Counted from the first letter of the stretch, positions 35,916-49,523 are shown. The stretch is DNA of 64,000 nucleotides from Adenanthera pavonina (GCA_026686845.1 JAIVEN010000007.1:39615001-39679000), one strand, 5' to 3'. Program-made: numbers and translations. The notes: a model not told the origin generated them from the letters alone.

Positions 35916-37091
35916 CAGCACGAGTCCTGCGCTTATGAGGTGAGGGTCCGTTCAATATATTCAACAAGGCGACCTCGTGGGTTTCGTTTGGACAATATTA
36001 TAAGTAGTAAAGTTGGTCCTAGGCAGCCACTTTTGATCCGTCCAGTTGGAATGACGTCAATTACGTTTGATGTTTGCCACTTGTCGTATCCAACGTCCAA
36101 ACAATATTGAACCATCCAAACTAATCATCCATATTACAGTAATTACAATATGTTAAATATAAAATACAAAAAATATGAATAACAAATCTTCTCTTAAATA
36201 ATATATACATATAATTTATTTTGAACTTTGTACGAATACATAAAATGCACATCCTCGTTAGTTTTCCTAAAATTTTCTTCACCCAAAATTCAATGGCAGT
36301 GGGGGTTGGGTTGGTAGGAGTCTGTTTGTAGTTTGTACGCTTTGATAGTTTTTCCTAATGAAAAAAGAGTATTTCTTGTGACGCATAAAAAATTACGTAC
36401 TCTCTACCTATAGTTACTATTTCTTAAAGAGGCTATCATGGCTTCTATATTCCTTATGAATTGTTTTCTTTAGAAAGAAATCTGTGATTATAAAGTAAAT
36501 TATGTTTTTTTTTTAGTTTACTAACTAAAGGGGACAAACAGACACTGCAATGGAGATTGGCAGAGGAGGGAACAAGAGGGGAGAAAAATAAAATTGTTTG
36601 AGGGCATTTCAATTTTTTTCCCAATATTTTTATTTAATTGAATATAAAAACAATTGTTTTCCAATATTCTCAATATAGTACGTACCAAACAACAGTCTTC
36701 CTATTCCATTCTATTTATTTCATTTCTTTCTAATAATCCAAGGGCCGGACCTTAGAGTGCTTCTAAAAATATTGATAAGCAAAATGTCTATTATAATTAG
36801 GGATACAAATAAGGTTGGCTTTCTTGGTGAAAAATTAACAAATGGATGTTCTGAAAATGAAGGCATTGTTTGCTTTCAACTACTGCTACTTAATATCATT
36901 CAAAACTATTCAGCTTGGTGGTGTATTCCACTTACTCAACCTTTCCTCTGCATTTTTCACCTGCATTTCAATCCATTCCTTTTATTAGCAATGATATGAG
37001 TATAATTCGCGCACATCTTTATTCACAATCGTAGACAATAGTTATTATGTTATGAGTAAAAGTTCAAAGAAATAAATCATCCAAAAAAAAA

Positions 37092-40000
37092 CTAATTCAT
37101 TAAGTGAAAAAACTTCTTCACCTGATAAACCTCATTTCTTGGGTGAAACTCTCTGATATGACTCGTAACATATTAAAATAATATATTGCATAAAATTGAA
37201 ATTTTGAGGATATTTAATATAGTGGAGTAAAAAAATTGACAACATAAATTATGCAGCTCCAGCTGAAAATTAAGAAGGCTGATTATATTATGAATGGCAA
37301 AAGTCAAGTACATGAAGTGTTTTTGTTACCTCCTTATTCCAATCGGTACGAAAAGTGATCCAAATTAAAATTAGGGTCTGCATTAAAGTGCCGCCTATCA
37401 TTCCCAACCATATTCCCTGTACAAAATATATTACACCCATCATTTATATTTAGTTAGTAAATTCCGAGTCATGCTCTGACTTTAATATATATTGAGGTCA
37501 AATGACGATATCACCGAGTAACTACATATGTACGTGTGGGCACTCAACATGCACATCAAGAAGTTAATAATGTAGAAAGGAAAAAATGAGTTGGCACCTT
37601 GGCTCCAGTATTGAAGTAAAACCCAAGAAGAAGACCCAAAGGTATACCAACAACGTAGTAACATCCTACGTTTATATATGCCACCGAAGCTTGCCATCCG
37701 CAACCAACAGCCACTCCTTCAATAATTAATTAACCACGCACTTAAACACATTATTTCATGCTAATTATAGCATAAATATATAATCAGTGAACAAGATCCT
37801 GCAGGTACCAGACCAGAAAGAACAGGTTGAATTCCATTAAGAAGAAGGGTAATGGCTAAGAGTGGACAAAGATCTGACACAGCGGCAGCCACGGCTTCCC
37901 CTTGCGTGAAGGCATAGCTGATAACATGTCTAAGTGCCATTACAACTATTGCTGCTATCGCTGATATGCTGAAAGATATTAATGTCACCACCACCACTGA
38001 AAATGCCGCAGATTTTGGATGTCCTGCTCCAACTTCGTTCCCCACTCTCACACTGCAAGCAATTAATCCATCACTACTTTAATTAATTTCATGCAACTTC
38101 ATAACTAATGTGAGTTTAGAGAAAAATGCATGCAGCATGGGAATATAATTCATGTGAGTTTCTGGGTTTCTCACCTTGCGGCTGCATTGAATCCAACTGA
38201 GATCATGAATACCCATCCAGATATCATTGTGCCGTATTTGTCAATTCGTCACACACAGTAAGCATCTCTGTTATGCTCTTACAAATTACAATTACAGATG
38301 AATCATTAACTTCGATCTTACTACGATGCTAAACATGAAGTGTTTTAAATCAGTTTGCAAGTTGCAACATTGATTCTCCTTTTGGTTAATTTCCTATGAT
38401 TAATTTCAACTCTTCATCATTTTTCTCTAATCAACAAGCTTAGAAAATCATTAATTCTAGCGAGAAATCATCGTCATGCCATTGCATGCGTTTCATAATC
38501 GTAAAACTACAATCATTTTTTTCTATTCATACATGAAAGGGTTCTAATATGTCATAATAACTAACAAGAGGTAATAAGTAGTAAATATTTCTGCGTGTGG
38601 CAATCTTTTTTAAACTCAAAAGACATTTATTATAAAATTTATGATAATTTTTGTATTCTAAGAATAATTTATTTTCTTCTCTTGCTTTTCACTTAAAATA
38701 CTCCTTTTATTTGTTGCACTTATTAAATATATATATATATATACACACATTACACACATATCAATTTGTATTTTTTCAAAGGTGACTTGAAAACAAATAA
38801 TCCTTTGGGCTTACGTATTGGAATCAAATGTTTACTAAATTGTCTAGATCTATGATCCTTATCGTCGACAGATCCCTGGCATTGATGCTTTCAAAACATT
38901 CCATAAGCATATAAACAAAAAACACCTCTCCATTGAGAACAAAACAACCCTTCCATAACATGATCTCCACTGTGTTGTAACTTTCAAATGATCAAATCAT
39001 AATTTTTGCTGGGATCAGCAAACTCTTTGCCTAGGGTGACGAAAAAGCCACCTTAAAAAAAATTTTAAGAGCACGAATAACAATGAAAACAATATGTCTA
39101 AGCCTGAGATGCCAGCAAGGGTCACTTTGTCTTGATATATAGTTAAAGTTAGTTTCAGCAGAACAATATTGTGAATAACAAGAAATTGAAGCAATGATCA
39201 AGTTGCAAATCAGTTACGTACACTTACCAAATTGAAAGTGAATCCAAAGCCAACTCAGGATTATCAAGGAGGCCAGCCAACAGGACCAGAATCTGGACGT
39301 ACCATGTCTCGAGGCATAACATCACTGCCGAAGCCGCCGACAGTTTGAAGAACTCCGGCAATCCGGAAAAGGCTTGGAATGAAAACCCACGCCAAGTGTG
39401 CTTGAACCTATTACTCTTCACTATATACACAAATTGTGCAATCACAATGATCCACCATGACAAGCTTCACACCAAGGATGCCCCCATTAGGCCTAGCCAT
39501 AACCTGTACACAACAAGCCAGTTTAGGAAGAGGTGTAAAACTAACGTAGCTGTGGATATAAACGCACTTGGAAGCACCACGCTTTGTGCTTGTAAGAATT
39601 TCTGAATGGGGAAGTTTATAGCGTAGGCAAAGATCTGAGGTATCAGGCCATAGACAAAAACTGCAGCTGCAGAAGCGATTTTCGGTGACTCGCCCAGGAC
39701 GATCAAAATGGGTTTGGCGAAAATGTATAAGATGGACAAGAGTACACCAACTAGAGTTAGAACGATGCTCGATCTTTGCAAGTATATGCCTAGCATTTCG
39801 TACTTGTGAGCTCCAAATGATTGTCCGCACAGAGTTTCCACTGCACTTCCCATTCCCAACTTGAAGGTACGTGTAAACAGATTAGTTAGTTGTAAGTATT
39901 AATAATAGTCAAGAAGTTAGTTCACAAGAAAAAGAGATAATATAGAAATTAAGAAGAATATATATATGAACCATGAGGCCATAGGCGAAGACTTGGATTC

Positions 40001-40274
40001 CATTGTTGCCAAGGGAGGCAGCGGCAAGCTCATAATTGCCGAGGTGGCCAGAGAAGATGCGAGTGGACATGGACATGGCGTAGTTGATGAAGTAAACGAA
40101 GACGGCAGGAGCAGCGAGGCGGAGGAGGAGGTTCAACTCGGTGAAAGAGGCGAGTCTCAGACGTTGGAACGAGGGAAGTGTGATGTCTGATAACAGTGTT
40201 TCGAGGTGATCATGATGGTGCGAGTGTGATTGAGAAGATGAAGATAGCAGAGGTTGAGATGTGTGAGACGCCAT
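37092..40274 (-). pseudogene. MATE transporter, tandem DTX40-like copy, recently inactivated
   Basis: Exons by comparison with the neighbour: 40274-39972, 39859-39228, 38231-38175, 38052-37814, 37716-37598, 37416-37330, and a weak last exon 37121-37092. The five middle exons have exactly the same lengths as in the intact copy (632, 57, 239, 119, 87 nt). Two defects are visible. An in-frame TGA at 39469-39467 interrupts exon 2, in GASLV*SLSWW where the neighbour has GASLTLSLSWW; the frame continues open on both sides. The acceptor of exon 3 reads CGG (38234-38232) where CAG is required. The first exon, signature motifs and most splice sites are otherwise intact, so the loss looks recent. The last exon (GTGAAGAAG, then a stop) resembles VEEAVKR only at its start, so the tail has diverged or was not found. 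Confidence 0.85.
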
Positions 40275-42603
40275 GATGAGGAAGTCACATGAAATGGTAA
40301 ACCATAAGCAGACTTGAGCTTTAAGAGGGAATGTCGCTCGCGTGGAGGTGATAATTGGGAATTTGGACGTACGTACGTCCAGCTAAACTTACAATCAAGG
40401 AAGTGTACTGTGTTTTGCATGTGACCCATTCCCGTACGAAACAAAATTGTATCGTGGTTCTGATGTTTCCTACTTTCCATACAAAACCATGTCTTTTTTT
40501 CTTAATTTCTTCTGTCTCTTTCTTTACTCTATCTTAAATCACTTTACAAGCACAGCGCGCGAACCTTTTTTTTTCTTTTATGAAATGTATGTACTTATTG
40601 ACCCCATGCCAATAGTACTGATTGCTATCAATGTTGAAGTAAAATTAATCGTGATATTAAATTTTCTCAGACAAAAATCTACATTCGAACAACCTCTCCT
40701 CGAGCACATAATAAATAAATATACACTGAATATCCATCTATAAAAGAAAATTCTTAAAATTTAATTTGAAGAGGCTTTTTGATGATCTATTTTAATAATA
40801 TCATTAAAAATTAGATGTGAAATCATATAGAAGACGAATGGTTAAATGATTGTTTGATTATTTATAGAGAGAAAAAAATTTTATAATAGTAAAAATTAGA
40901 AAAATCATTCCATGTTAAAACCTACATAAAACAATTATGATGTATATTCAATAATATATTATATCTTTAATGCTGCAAATTTACATGTGTGTGTTTTTCC
41001 CCCAAATCAAAAATTTTTTTTGATTCATCACTGTTTACAGGATTTATGATTTATCATTTTTGGCTGGCCAATTGGTTTAATTCATTAATTAAGTCATACT
41101 ATATAGTAGAATAATAATACTGATCCATAAGCTTGAATACTTAATTGGCCTATCAACTCGCATGATCATTCATTAATTTTTATTACAATATGCTAGTAAT
41201 TAAACTCACGTCGCACTGATTAACTTTTTTTTGTATGAAGCTCTATTATGGGCGCTCCCACCACCCCTGCTCTGAGGTCCTATGGAGGAAGATGAATCGT
41301 GAGTGTGTGTGCAACGCAACAATAATCAGGGTTCGAATCTCATATCTTTATCAGCATAAATACGCCTACTTGCCACTGCGTCATGTGCTCTGCGTGGTAA
41401 CACCAATTAATTATCCGAGTTTGACTTTTGTTGATAAAAATTGCGTGATCATGTGATAGCGTGGATGAAATTTTGCGCATGCATTCTCAACCACGTTAGA
41501 CTTCGTTTTACTCGGGACATCCACTGGGATGCTTTATTGATAACTATTTTTATCATAAATGAAATCCGAGTAAACTGTAATGATTTATTATGCATTATCA
41601 AATTGTCTTATGTCTAGGTCGAGTTAGGTCAGATTTTGATTTTGTAACTTTCTTTTCTTTTATTTGCATGAGGGCAATGATTGAACCTAAAATCTATCAT
41701 AAATTGATTCATTATATGTCCGAAGCACATTTTGGGCCTCCGTCGACCATTGATCATGTTTCATAATCTGTCTATATAATATAAAACTCTTAACAATCAG
41801 CAGTGGAGATTAAATTTAAGCTCTTTAAAGATAAGCTCAATATATTTATATCACCTCACATAAATTTGATGTTTGGTACATAAATATTTTGATTTTTTAA
41901 ATGCTTGAAAATTTATGCATTTAGTCCAAAAAATAAAGAAAATTATTCATGCATAAAATATTGAACTCGACAAATATGAAACAATACATTTAATTCTTTC
42001 TTTTTTCGCCACGATTTTTTTATTCTTAATTTGACTCATATAGAATTTATAAATGTTATTTTTTTATGTTTATTTTATAAAAAATCTTATAATTAAATTT
42101 TCAGGCTCCAAAATTAAAGTATCTTTTTTAACAAAGTAATGTCATTGAAGATCTTCTCAAAATTCTTTTTGGAGTGAGTATCTGCATCACTTCTACAACC
42201 CTGCACTATTTATAAATGAATAATTATCGTGTGCAAGACTTACCGTCTACAAGTCCAAATAATAAGAAAGAAAGTTTTGTATGTAGTTTGCCACATTTGA
42301 ACTTCGAAAGAAAAGAACAGCAAGCTGTGAAATGTGCAATAATGGAAGACCTAGAAGTTAAAGATAATGCCATTCAAAAAATTTTTCTTTTATTCTTCAT
42401 GTAAACTTGTTACATTTTCAAAAGGCAATGAAAAAATGCTAATACAATACGACGAAGAAGGTAAAAAAAGATTACAATTTCATATTAGACGAAGGGACAA
42501 TATATATGAACTTGTTGGATGAATGTGACCCATAAGGAAGTCCACATCTCAGAAGCTGCAAAATATCTGAAGAACTAGAGTGTCCCCTTTTAGCCAAAGT
42601 AAC
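40275..42603. other. Intergenic, no gene recognised
   Basis: Upstream of the MATE copy and downstream of the GPI-protein gene. The left part (40275-40400) is the former MATE promoter. A GGTTCGAATC motif at 41331-41340 resembles a tRNA/SINE B box but has no matching A box. Otherwise AT-rich and featureless. Confidence 0.45.
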
Positions 42604-45600
42604 TCAAAAATAACAAAGAACGCCAAGACAAAAAAGCATGTTGAGAAGATGAAAAGTGGTGAAGAAGGAAGGTAAAACCAAGTTCTTGACGGAAAGACCT
42701 GCATTAATGACAATGAAAATTAGAAACTCATCCATTTATGGATATCCACAGCTAAACTCAATCTTCAGTCAAGGCTTAGCAACAAATCCATCCCCACAGA
42801 GAAGTCCCACAGGCTGGTGGTATTGGAAATACAGCTGAGGAGCTCCAGAGCAAGCTCAATTTATTGAGAAGCAGCACAAAAAATTTTGTCCATTTCTGTT
42901 TCTTATGCCCATTCAAAAGCTTAATTTCAAGTATTTATTAATATTATAAGGTGCTATTAAAGACAATTGAAAACATTAAGCCTTCACCTAATTGCTTAAA
43001 TTTTTGGTAAAGTTGATCCTTAGTACTGTATATGCCTTCGATCAAGTGGTCAAGAGACAAAATACAATATTTGGAGGGATATGCTTTGTGTGAAGGCTTC
43101 GGAGTGAATGAGCATGTCGGAGATGTAAGTTTGACTAGTTAATTACTCATCGGTGAATTGTATAGAGTTTTAGTAAATATATTTAATATAAGTTATCTAA
43201 AATTTCAGGGAAGTTAATTATAAAAAACAATAAAAATGCAACTTTTTTAAGACACGTGTATTTGCATATATATATATATATGAAATAAATTTTGAAGAGA
43301 TTAAAAAAAATGAAAAGGTATAGAATGAGACAAAATTAATTCACATCGTAGAAAGTCTTAATAGTTGGTTTCTTTACAGCACACACGTAATATTTGTCCA
43401 TAATAATACTTCTAGAAAGTCCTTACGATAACTCAAGCTTGAGACAAGAATGATGGCTCTTACCATTTTGTGCAGATGTTGTTGTAGGAAGAGATGGAAA
43501 TTTTGTAGCTGCAAATCCATGAATTCCATGAACAAATGGGTTAGACATAATACAAAGAGTTAAGGACGTATCTACCATGGAAGAAGAGTATACATGCTCC
43601 ATCCAGTGCAGTAGAGAAAAGCAAGTGATATATGATGGGAGGTTAGACATACTTGTATTGCAAGAAGAGGCAACCGCGTATGATGCTGAAGGCCATGGAG
43701 CTACAATGTTGTCATTAAGATCACAAATGAATCCAAACCCTGAAGTACCATCGAGCTCTGCATCCGTAGGCAAGCTAGGCAACAGGCAACCAGATTCTAG
43801 ACGAAATAATTGATCAAAGATTAGACACTACAAACACCAAGGAAAGTTAAACGAAATCTCAGAAAAAATTGACATATAAACCGTCTAGTTGAATGCCGGA
43901 TATCCACTTATAGTATCTGAGCTAGAGTAACAAGTGTGCAACTTGCTTCGTTGCAGTAGCTATTGCAATTGGCTCACGACTTTTCACATATTTGAACGCC
44001 CACTAAACGCATGCCTTAGTGAAGTTGATATAAATATGGAAATTAATTAGAAAAACCTTATTAGTAAACACTACATATGTTGTTATTATTTCAGTGGCAT
44101 AGTTAAGGAATAAATTATCGATTAATAAAGTTTTCGTGCTATAAATGATACCTTGAGCTGTCACTGATCCATCCAAGAGAAAATCGAATGAACGACCATT
44201 AATGATAAATTGCAGAAAAGGACAAATATCAGTGCCAGTACATGCAGAAGGGGTAAAATAACTGTTTACAATGAAAGGGAAGTGTGGCAATGCTAACCTT
44301 GAAGAGAAAAGTCCTTTAGGCTTATATGACAAAGATTATATATGTTGTAGGAGACGCTAGCTTTCTGCAACTTCTTGCCAAGCGATGCAGCACATTTCAA
44401 GGCTTGGAGGTTGGTTATGAAGCTCTGGTTTTGCATGTGTGACACATAACTCTTGATGGTTTTGCAGCAAGCTGTTTGGTTCCTCATTACATTTCCACAT
44501 TCTTCCACAACATAAGTTATGTTGGGAAAAACCAGTGGACAGACTGAACCAATTAATATAACGCATTGAACATCAAGCCAGACGTTGTCTTTATATCCCA
44601 ATAAATTGGCCAAAAAAGTAAATAATAAGGCAAGATCTATGGGGCTTATCCGCTTTTCTTTTTCATTCTTTTTGATGCTCACCTTTATTTAGGTTGCAAT
44701 TTGAAAGCCCTCTAAAAAGACTATTTGCATTGGCAGGGTCAAGCATACTAGCCAGCCATCGAAGGACAATATGCTTACAGTCATTAATCCTGGTCGTCTG
44801 CTCAGGCAAGCTTTTGTCCCCATCCATATTTGACATATCATTTACAGCAATTTTTTTAGCAGCATAATTTATGGCATTTTGGCAAACCTGGCCACAACAT
44901 TCATGTAAAGGATCAATCTTTCTACAAGCAGTCAGTAGTCTTGAAGTGTCTACAGTGCTCTCAAATTCATCAACAGATACTATAGGACAAGACGCTTCAG
45001 TAAGATTTGCATGATGGACTGAACACGTATTTTTCAGGTCCTCATTTGCTCCTTGACTAGCCAGGATCCTCTGAATATCTGAGAGGCAGTGGCTATCATG
45101 AGTTATGTTCAACGCTAGATGCCCAGTGTATTTACTTGACTGCCCAATAAGTGTCCCCAGCATTGCATTAAATTGAGGACAACAAATTACATTTGCCAAA
45201 TATTTAGCAAAAGAAGTCAAGCAATCAATAGCAGTTGTGCTCATTATGTCTTCAGCAGCTGAGAAATTTAATGAACATAGGCCTGTAAAGTGAAATAGCG
45301 TTTCAGGTCGTCTCAGCACTTATGCCAAGTCCGTAAATGAAATAGCATGTTCAGTGAAAGTAACATGGTTTCATAGCTCGTAACCAACCAAACCACCTCC
45401 CCCTGGGGCCTTCTCTCGTTCTTAATATTTTTTGCAAGATATAATTTTCAGCTATAGGCTGATTCATGGCTATGAATTTAATCATCCAATGAAGCAATGA
45501 GGGAGAAATTTTTACAATTGCACTCAAGCGAGGGTGTCCAAATCCACCAAAATAATTTAGAAGTCAAAACACTTCTAAGATTTATGACGTGCACACTCTG

Positions 45601-46844
45601 AAAGAAGAGATGCCTCAAGTTGTACTCAGTAATTATAGATCTAAATATGTTACCCTGTCTTCGCCATCAACCACAATAAGGTGTCAAAGGGCTGCTAAAT
45701 GTGCAGAAATTCATATTAAGATGTCTCACACAAAAGTTGAAAAACAAAAAGCAAATCATACCTGATAATTTTGGCAGAGTATTATTTGTGAATGGTCTCA
45801 ATGGGGAAGGAGCTAGAAGAGGAAGAAGTGGTTGAGGCTCTATACTTGGTGAGATATCAGGAGGAAGCACATCAACCTTGGTTGTGACAGAAAAAAAAAA
45901 CTTTTGCACCAGTTACTGAAGAGCACTGAGACATGTGCATACCTGCACAAAGGGAGTTTTTAGTTTAATCAAATCATTTTCAAAAATATTATGCACAATC
46001 TAATATCAAGTTTGTAATAATGTACTTTATGTACAATCCAAGAGACTACAGTATGCAGCATCTGCATCCAAAAGAGATAATTAGAGTCTTGCAAACGAGT
46101 TACAGTATTTTGATCAACACTGGAAAGTTTTGATCTCTAGATCCATTTTGCACTTTATTCTCTAAAGTGCATTCAATGGATCTTCCACATTTTGGGTTTT
46201 TTGGTTATAACTGCAGGTCGCTCCCTGAAACAAAGCAATGTGCAAATGATAATTATAGTATCTAGGAAAATTCGCTGAAGGTTACCCTTTTTTGACCACG
46301 GTTTGTATCCAAGCTTATAACATCAATAAAACTTCAATCATAACTTGATGTTATATTTAGATATCCATACCTTTGAAGCTTTTTGCAAACATTTTTTTGG
46401 CACAAAAATAAGAACCTGCGGTTTCAGCTTGCTTTTCCCCCCAAGATAAACGCCAAGAAAGCTTCCTCAGATTTGAAATTATAGCAATTCTTATACTGAA
46501 TTAACCTCACGCAATAATCAATATATTTAGTATCACATGTAAGCACAATTCCTCGGTTCATTAAAATGCCAATACGCCAGACATACTCATTTAAGACGAA
46601 TTTCAGGAAAGCATGTACTAGTTTTAGCTGTGAACGAAACAAATCTCAGATATGGACACACTGTAAAACAATATCTCTTCAAATGCAAAAAAGATTGAAA
46701 CTCGAAGAGCTAAGTTATAATTTGAATGAATCCAAAGCTTAAAAAAGTAAAAAAAAAAAAAAAAGCCTACGAGAATAAAAACTTACACAGGAGAAGAAGC
46801 AGAGTAATATGAAAAACAAGAATGCGAAAGAAAGCTCCCTTCAT
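42604..46844 (-). CDS. Cysteine-rich GPI-anchored protein of the At1g61900 family
   Basis: Exons on the minus strand: 46844-46787 (signal peptide MKGAFFRILVFHITLLLLL), 45942-45762, 45282-44683, 44543-44298, 44163-44152 (12-nt micro-exon), 43796-43653, 43508-43464, 42698-42604 (TGA). Every junction from exon 2 onward is phase 1. The mature part has a Pro-rich segment (PQPLLPLLAPSPL), then a Cys-rich domain (GLCSLNFSAAEDIM, NVICCPQFNAML, CLSDIQRILASQG, LTEASCPI, DPLHECCGQVCQNAI, CKHIVLRWLASML, VCPLVFPN, ESGCLLPSLP, FICDLNDNIVAPWPS, SSCNTTTKFPSLP), and a hydrophobic end (FFTTFHLLNMLFCLGVLCYF) suited to GPI attachment. The family is extracellular and GPI-anchored; its role is unknown. Exon 2 is one base out of phase because of a T10 run (minus strand, 45900-45891); T9 would restore it. 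Either a sequencing slip or a real frameshift is possible. Confidence 0.82.
44152..44163 (-). other. 12-nt micro-exon of the At1g61900-like gene
   Basis: TGACAGCTCAAG between GGATCAG and GTATCA on the minus strand. Inserted between exons ending G| and starting |AA it gives the residues VTAQ, exactly where relatives (from memory) read VGTQ or VGNQ before ESGCLL. Both flanking junctions are phase 1 and remain so. Confidence 0.7.
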
Positions 46845-47229
46845 ATTTGCAGCTTGAAAAAGAATTCCATAAAACGCATTTAGAAAATTGGCGTACACGT
46901 TGATCCCGCTTCACTCACCTCAGACTGCAGAGTCTTCACTCTTCTTCGTTCAGACGGGCGGGAGAGAAGGGAGGGAGGGACATGTTACAAGTTACAACTT
47001 ACAATGTCTCGAGGATGATCACGTGGGAAACACGTGAGGTTGCTTGGTTAGTTAACCCTGTGTTGCCTCGAACGCTCGCAGGGATACATGGTGCCTTTTG
47101 ACCCGTTCGATGATTTTCAGAGGGTGGGTGAATGGCTAAGATGCTACCAGATAACTCGCTGCTTTTCTGAACTTTTATTTAAAAAAATATATGTATTTTT
47201 TATTATACGTTTTGAGACAATTGTTTAAA
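46845..47229. other. Promoter side of the GPI-protein gene
   Basis: Contains a less AT-rich stretch at 46900-47110 with an ACACGTGAGG/CACGTGGG pair (G-box core CACGTG at 47020-47040). No TATA was assigned and no gene is seen. Confidence 0.35.
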
Positions 47230-47370
47230 GGAAAAATTACTATTAAATCTCAACACGCATAAAATAATTATTACCAAGTTTCACAATTCTAAAATACTAC
47301 AATGAAATCCCATTGGACCTTAATTCAAAACATAATTATGATGAAGTTACTAAACTACCCTCCCTTATTT
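47230..47370 (+). repeat. Left terminal inverted repeat of the MULE
   Basis: Pairs with 50320-50455 in inverted orientation; inner limit approximate. Confidence 0.8.
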
Positions 47371-48399
47371 CAGTTTGCAAATAAAATCATATTGTTCCCT
47401 AAATCTTCCCCTACAAACACTGATCACTGCCAATATGTTGTTGTCCGAAATTGTCCCTTGTCACTAAAAAATTATTACTGGTCATGCCATTCACATCCTG
47501 AGTCACCCAAACCTCTCTCACCAATCATTACCAGTGTGGTGTCATTCAAAATCATCATTCATGTCATTCACACCATCATCAGAACCCCTAAACATCATTT
47601 TTTACTTCACTTCCCCTTAATGTCATTCACATCATTAGTGTCAAGTGAGCAATTTCTCTCTCCCTCACTTTGTTCTTGTTCGAAGTAAGGTGGGTTATGG
47701 ATATGGGTTGTGTGATTTTGGTGCTCTATCCATTTGAGTTTAGATACTCGTATATATATTGCTCTCTATTCTCTTTTAGTATAGATACATGATGAACTCT
47801 CTATAATTAAATCTAGCAACATGAAACACAGGAAGGCAACGATAATTTTCAAGATACATTTGATTATCAATTAGTAGCTTTAAACTATGCTTTTGAGAGA
47901 TTGCAAACTTGAATTACCATTTCTGTTCAGTTCCAACTGCTAATTCATCCTCCACATTGTCTATTATTACTTCTGAGTTCTAATTGGCAATGGAGATGCA
48001 AAGGCCAAGAGGTACAGCTTTATTTTTTTTTTCTAATTATAAATATTAGATGTAAAATTATAAAATGGTTGTTTACTAATTGAACTACCCTAAAACCCTT
48101 GTGTTATGATTGAACTAAATTGATTGAATATCAATTAGGCTTGCATGTGTTGTGATAATAGAAGTTGTTTATTTGTAAGAACAAATTTAAATGAACTATC
48201 AAGTCTTGTGGAGCTTTAATTGTTATATTAAATACTTAATCATGCTTCTTAATTGATAAACTTTTTCTATTAAGTTTAGATCACTATATTGACAATGGCA
48301 AAGGATGAAGGATGTAAAATTCTAGAATCAATAAGTTTAGGTAATGACAACTTGCCATTTGCCTCTAAGTAGTCGGATTGTGATCTATATAATGTGTTT

Positions 48400-49370
48400 G
48401 ATGCATTATTTTTGTTGTGTAGACAAGAATTTTTCAAGAAAAACAAAGGGAAGTATAAGGATGCAAAACTTGCAAATTCAATGATTTCAAAAGCATAGAT
48501 CAAGCTATCTAGTGCAAAGAAAAAAGCATATGACAAGAAAGGAGGAGGAGGACAACCAACAAGTAAGAAGCAACATGGTCACCTTTTCATACGCGATGCT
48601 TACCTTTCCAATTTAAGAAATTGGCGGATTTCATTAACACCAATGAAAGATTGAGGAAGAAGGTGGAAGTTATGTGATTTGGGTTACTTTTAGGCTTTAG
48701 TTGCAATTAGTTGCCTAGGGACATATGTGAACAACTCATGATTGCCTTTGATACCTCAACATCAACCCTTATAATTAGAGGTAGGCAATTTTTAATAACT
48801 ACAAAAAACATGCATTCAATACTTGGTATACTGGTGGGAAGCCAATTGTTTTAGTTAGCGAAAGCAAAAAGTTTGAGGACATGAAGTGAAAATTTGAAAA
48901 AAAAAAAAAGAAAAGCCCTTAGGTGATCTGAAAAAATATGATTATGAATGGAAGGGAACAGAAAAACTTGAAAACCCTTTTCATGTTGTTTACTCTGGGT
49001 ACACTTCTTTGTCCTACTTCAAGAACCAAAGTGAATGATTGGGATCATTAAGGCAATTTGTGGGAAGAATCAATGGGAAGAGTGGGATTGGTCTTTGTAT
49101 GTATTGTCAGAACTTGTAAGAGAGATCTCATTATACAAGGACTCTATGTGTGAGGTGAAGAAGAAGAAGAAGACTATTGGAGGTTGCATCTTCTTCCTCT
49201 TGGTATGGTATATAAAAACTTTTTATGTTATCAATTATATTTTTGTTATGTAATAATATTTTTTTCATTTTATAGGTATTCTTTTTCCAACATTCCTATC
49301 TTGGTGCTACCCCAACACTTAGTGATTAAACTATCTCGCAATATTGGGATAAACGAGGATAGATGATCAT
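48400..49370 (+). pseudogene. Decayed MULE-borne gene (Ulp1-associated plant transposon protein)
   Basis: Several frames carry consecutive pieces: KNKGKYKDAKLANSMISKA (48425-48496), LRNWRISLTPMK (48613-48648), LPRDICEQLMIAFDTSTST-like (48708-48770) and the open stretch 49035-49253 with KNQWEEWDWSLYVLSEL and IGGCIFF. The pieces resemble, from memory, the N-terminal part of plant proteins annotated as Ulp1 protease family. At least four stops or frameshifts interrupt them. No protease catalytic region was seen. Confidence 0.5.
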
Positions 49371-49499
49371 AGTAAGAGAGAAAGAACAAGTGTTAATGGA
49401 ATTTTGAAACCGCATTCTAATAGCAAGACCTCCAATTTGGCTCTACCAAAGGGGTTCACACACCTAGTAAGCCGACTGGCAAAAAAGTTTGATCTTCCA

Positions 49500-49523
49500 C
49501 ATATATATATATATATATATATT
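49500..49523. repeat. (TA)n microsatellite inside the MULE
   Basis: About 12 TA units; a C-rich homopolymer run of about 19 (49640-49658) lies 120 bp further on. Confidence 0.85.

Larger units (their letters stand above)
35137..37091. other. Intergenic between the two MATE copies
   Basis: Holds the promoter of the intact MATE gene (35137-35500), very AT-rich sequence and a long TA tract. No supported gene. Confidence 0.5.

Noticed and set aside
35835..36110. ORFs over the TA tract on both strands
   Set aside because: Produced by the (TA)n microsatellite (IYIYIY), not a gene.
39411..39830. 139-codon minus-strand ORF in the second MATE copy
   Set aside because: Out-of-frame reading of exon 2; the MATE motifs continue in the frame interrupted by TGA.
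41331..41340. GGTTCGAATC resembling a tRNA/SINE B box
   Set aside because: No matching A box at the proper distance and no cloverleaf could be drawn; a lone B box is frequent by chance.
47302..47688. 128-codon plus-strand ORF
   Set aside because: It begins inside the left TIR of the MULE and has low-complexity, AT-driven composition with no domain.
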